A stretch of DNA of 43,315 nucleotides from Methylocapsa sp. S129 (GTDB lineage Bacteria > Pseudomonadota > Alphaproteobacteria > Rhizobiales > Beijerinckiaceae). Location of the stretch: the NCBI RefSeq assembly GCF_009765995.1, contig NZ_LMUI01000012.1, positions 1 through 43,315 on the forward strand, read 5' to 3'. The notes beneath the pieces are model-generated. The model worked only from the letters and a program-made list of their open reading frames with translations. It was not told where the DNA came from and ran no database searches. Below are positions 41,105 to 43,315 of this stretch, piece by piece (position 1 is the first letter of the stretch; each line of letters opens with the position of its first letter). A program made the translations under genes and the position numbers.

Positions 41105-41452
41105 TCAACTTCGGCGAATTGCCGGCTGTTCGAAAATGTAGATTCCGATCTCCTGATCGGCGCGCCATTTCACCTCGGCTCGTGCGGACGCTTTGAATTC
41201 GGCGTCATAGAACCAGATCTGATCAGGCACCGAAACATTCCTCGGCAATACCAGCCGCGCGCCTCTTATCGAACGATCGCGGATCACACAATCGCAGATA
41301 AAGCGATGCAGTTGATCGGCGACTTCGCCGCTGCGCAAATGCAGGCGCTGCCGAGGCTCGGCGCGGCGCACTTCTGGCCGACGATAGGGCGACAAATTGC
41401 TGCGCCGGATGTTCGTGGAATCGTCGCCTTTGACTTCGATCAATCGTCCCAT
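41105..41452 (-). CDS. PilZ domain protein
   Basis: The 115-residue protein carries the PilZ pattern: RRAEPRQR with the R-x3-R region, then the DxSxxG motif in IRDRSIRGARLVLP, then VKWRADQEIGIYIF. PilZ proteins bind cyclic di-GMP and change motility, polysaccharide or gene output. The start is supported by GAGGGAG upstream; the frame is open further upstream but the extra N-terminus is non-conserved-looking. No cyclic di-GMP enzyme is nearby. Confidence 0.8.
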   Translation of the reverse strand: MGRLIEVKGDDSTNIRRSNLSPYRRPEVRRAEPRQRLHLRSGEVADQLHRFICDCVIRDRSIRGARLVLPRNVSVPDQIWFYDAEFKASARAEVKWRADQEIGIYIFEQPAIRRS

Positions 41453-41890
41453 CGATGACTCCCTCGTCTGGGATGCCGCCCCGTGAGGTTCGTTTCTATT
41501 GGGATTTCTGGCGTCACGATCCAAGTCGTCGTTTAGAGATTCATGCCAATACATCGCTCCCGATCGATTAATAACTCGAATGGAATCTGACGTAACGGCG
41601 CTGACGCAAGTAACCAAACGATATATAGCACGACCAGAGCTTAGCTTCTTGGATATTGTTAGCGTTGGTGAATTTCGAGTAACGACACTATTTGCAAAGA
41701 ATTTCCATACTTTCTTCCAGGCGGCGCGCCGCCGATATATTGGGTTGCCCCTACGGCAACCGGGAAAATCCGCCAGGACATCGCTGGAATTATTCGTTCA
41801 GCGGCGCCGCCATTCCGTCCGCCAATATTCGCGACCCGCTTCTTGTCATGCAAAAGCGGCCCGGAAGAGCGCGAACGCGTGCAGATAAGT
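41453..41890. other. AT-richer intergenic region with two hairpins
   Basis: No convincing gene is seen. Two palindromes lie close together: GGCGGCGCGCCGCC (41720-41733) and GGTTGCC-ccTAC-GGCAACC (41743-41761). They lie beyond the stop of the minus-strand DUF2189 gene and could end its transcript. The sequence before them (about 41560-41700) is lower in GC than the rest of the window. Confidence 0.5.
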
Positions 41891-42784
41891 TCACCGCTCC
41901 GGAAACAAGAACGAATGCGGCTCGACCCGCGCCTTCGCCGCCTTCTCCGTATCGTCCGGCGGCAGTTCGGTCGGGTGTTCCTGCGCGGGGTCGCGCACGA
42001 TCGTCTTGCGGTAGAGATGCCAGGTCGCATGGCCGAGGATCGGCATGACAATCGCGAGGCCGACGAACAAAGGCAGCGCGCCCACGAACAGAGCGGCCGC
42101 CACAATGAGGCCCCACAGCGCCATCGTCACGGGATTTTCCCGCACCGCCGCGAGGGAGGCGGCGACAGCCGCGACCGCTCCGACGTCTCGGTCGAGCAGC
42201 AGCGGGAACGACACGACGCTGATGGCGAGCGCGACAATTGCGAAGCAGAAGCCGATGAAGCCGCCAAAGCCGATCAGCATCCAGCCGCGCTCGGTCGAGA
42301 CGACCTCTTTGAGGAAATCGAGATAGGAGGCAGGCGCCACAGGGCCGAATAGCGCGGTATAGAGCCCCTGGGCCGCCATCAGCCAGGCGACGAAGATCGC
42401 CACCAGCAGCAAGCCGAGCGCGGCGATCGCCGGGATCGAGGGCGAACGGAGCACGTTGAAGGCGTATTTCCAGGATGTATCCTGCCCCAGCTCTCGCCGC
42501 CGGCTCATTTCATAGAGGCCGATCGCCGCGAAAGGGCCGATCAGCGCAAAGCCCGAGGCCAGCGGAAACAGCAATTGCAGCGCATTCTGCTGCGAAGTGG
42601 CGTAGGCGAGGACGAGGCCGCAGAGCGGATAGATCAGGCAGAGAAAGGCGAGATGCGAGGGCATCGCGCGAAAATCATCGGCGCCCTGCACGAGGGCTTG
42701 CCAGAGATCCCCTGGTCCAATCTTGCGAATAACAGGCGCGGCCGCGACCGCGTCGTGGCCGGCATAGACGTGCAGATTCGTCAT
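41891..42784 (-). CDS. DUF2189 family membrane protein
   Basis: The protein has 297 residues. The N-terminal cytosolic segment (IRKIGPGDLWQALVQGADDF) is followed by about six hydrophobic spans, including the conserved GFALIGPFAAIGLYEMSRRRELG. This fits the DUF2189 family of inner-membrane proteins, often near cytochrome genes; the role is unknown. Start at 42784 fits GGGAGG 7 bases upstream, while the ATGs at 42790 and 42814 are too close or unsupported. Confidence 0.85.
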   Translation of the reverse strand: MTNLHVYAGHDAVAAAPVIRKIGPGDLWQALVQGADDFRAMPSHLAFLCLIYPLCGLVLAYATSQQNALQLLFPLASGFALIGPFAAIGLYEMSRRRELGQDTSWKYAFNVLRSPSIPAIAALGLLLVAIFVAWLMAAQGLYTALFGPVAPASYLDFLKEVVSTERGWMLIGFGGFIGFCFAIVALAISVVSFPLLLDRDVGAVAAVAASLAAVRENPVTMALWGLIVAAALFVGALPLFVGLAIVMPILGHATWHLYRKTIVRDPAQEHPTELPPDDTEKAAKARVEPHSFLFPER

Positions 42785-43070
42785 GACCATTCCTCCCGAA
42801 GCGAACAGAAGCAAATCGCGAGATCAAGCGTCTGGTCCGGAAGAGCAGTTCAGAAACGCGAAATCTCGATCTCGCTCTGCTTTCTCTGAAGGAGAGTCTA
42901 CGCCTGTTGCGGGGGATTGTCATTTGGGGCCGCATTGCGGCGACTGATGACGAGAGGCCATCGCGTGGGCGTGCCTGCGAACGCTAGCGGCCGACCCCAG
43001 TGCAGACCGTAAGCTCCCGATGCGATCTGCGCTGGCCCGAGGGGGGCGGCGCCTGACCTGGGAGGTTAGC

Positions 43071-43217
43071 GTGTTCAAGACATCTTTTCGCGCTGTGCTC
43101 TTCGTTCTCTTTGCGTCATTGGCCGTGTGCGGCGCCGCCATTCCCGCGGGCGCCCTTCAAACGGGCAAGGACATGGTGACGGTGGCGCTCATCCTCACCG
43201 TCAACAGCCTTTCCTGA
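43071..43217 (+). CDS. Small exported peptide
   Basis: The 48-residue protein has a signal peptide-like start (KTSFRAVLFVLFASLAVCGAAIPAGA) and a short hydrophobic tail. The GTG start has GGAGG 5 bases upstream, a better fit than the earlier ATG. The function is unknown. Confidence 0.5.
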   Translation: MFKTSFRAVLFVLFASLAVCGAAIPAGALQTGKDMVTVALILTVNSLS

Positions 43218-43249
43218 TCGGGCGCGCGTATCCCTTCTCCCGCTTCGCG

Positions 43250-43315
43250 CTACGGCATTCACACGAGTGATTCCCATTAGGGTCGATGTGTGATTCAAGC
43301 GCCTTTTGTTGCGGG
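43250..43315. repeat. Right copy of the 66-bp terminal inverted repeat
   Basis: These bases are the exact reverse complement of 19-84. The GC-rich sequence just inside (43230-43249) is a shortened, diverged relative of the element at 85-135 without its stem. Confidence 0.9.

Noticed and set aside
1-43315. CRISPR array, tRNA or rRNA genes
   Set aside because: No regularly spaced direct repeats with spacers and no tRNA or rRNA signature were recognised by eye. A tRNA search program would be needed to exclude them fully.

Overview
The window is GC-rich chromosomal DNA of an alphaproteobacterium, most likely order Hyphomicrobiales (Beijerinckiaceae/Methylocystaceae/Bradyrhizobium-like). The reasons are the CysQ-DUF4170-WaaA-LpxK block, an HWE and an HRXXN histidine kinase, three class III nucleotidyl cyclases, a phasin-like protein, and two families of intergenic palindromes typical of this order. 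No rRNA, tRNA, CRISPR array, intact insertion sequence or phage gene was seen. The two ends carry the same 66 bp in inverted orientation, so the window may be a whole contig that stops in a repeat.

Layout. 0.1-5.7 kb: a secreted protein, a sugar-acid dehydratase (IlvD/Edd family), a trypsin-like serine protease whose 3' end runs into a repeat, a DedA protein, a phasin-like protein and a DUF423 protein. 5.7-9.8 kb: a purine salvage block (adenine deaminase, NCS2 permease) divergent from a GntR regulator, with a regularly spaced operator array between them. 9.9-12.4 kb: pyridoxal kinase, PhzF-like isomerase and a Nudix-like protein, apparently one operon. 12.4-16.4 kb: lipoprotein, LpxK, WaaA, DUF4170 and CysQ, the Kdo/lipid A block. 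16.5-18.1 kb: a PfkB (KDG-type) kinase and a LysE exporter. 18.2-24.0 kb: signalling and repeats, with an HWE kinase between 38-bp direct repeats, two cyclases, a small GIY-YIG nuclease between two large palindromes, and a decayed toxin-antitoxin pair.

24.2-34.5 kb is the most striking part. An acyl-CoA synthetase and a TetR regulator diverge from an eight-gene operon: SCP-x type thiolase, two MaoC-type half-hydratases, a short-chain dehydrogenase, a crotonase, a second acyl-CoA synthetase, an alpha-methylacyl-CoA racemase and an LCAD-type acyl-CoA dehydrogenase. This is the same enzyme set that animal peroxisomes use for 2-methyl-branched acyl-CoAs (synthetase, AMACR, acyl-CoA oxidation, hydratase 2 plus dehydrogenase, SCPx). 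A promoter overlapped by a 33-bp palindrome at 26571-26603 suggests control by the TetR protein and induction by an acyl-CoA. Pathway and substrate are inferred.

34.6-43.3 kb: a pair of AhpD/CMD-like genes, small secreted proteins, an HRXXN sensor kinase, an XRE-cupin regulator whose start codon lies at the centre of a palindrome, a GNAT acetyltransferase, a third membrane cyclase, a PilZ protein, a DUF2189 membrane protein and a small exported peptide. Two AT-richer stretches (37937-38277 and 41453-41890) hold no convincing gene.
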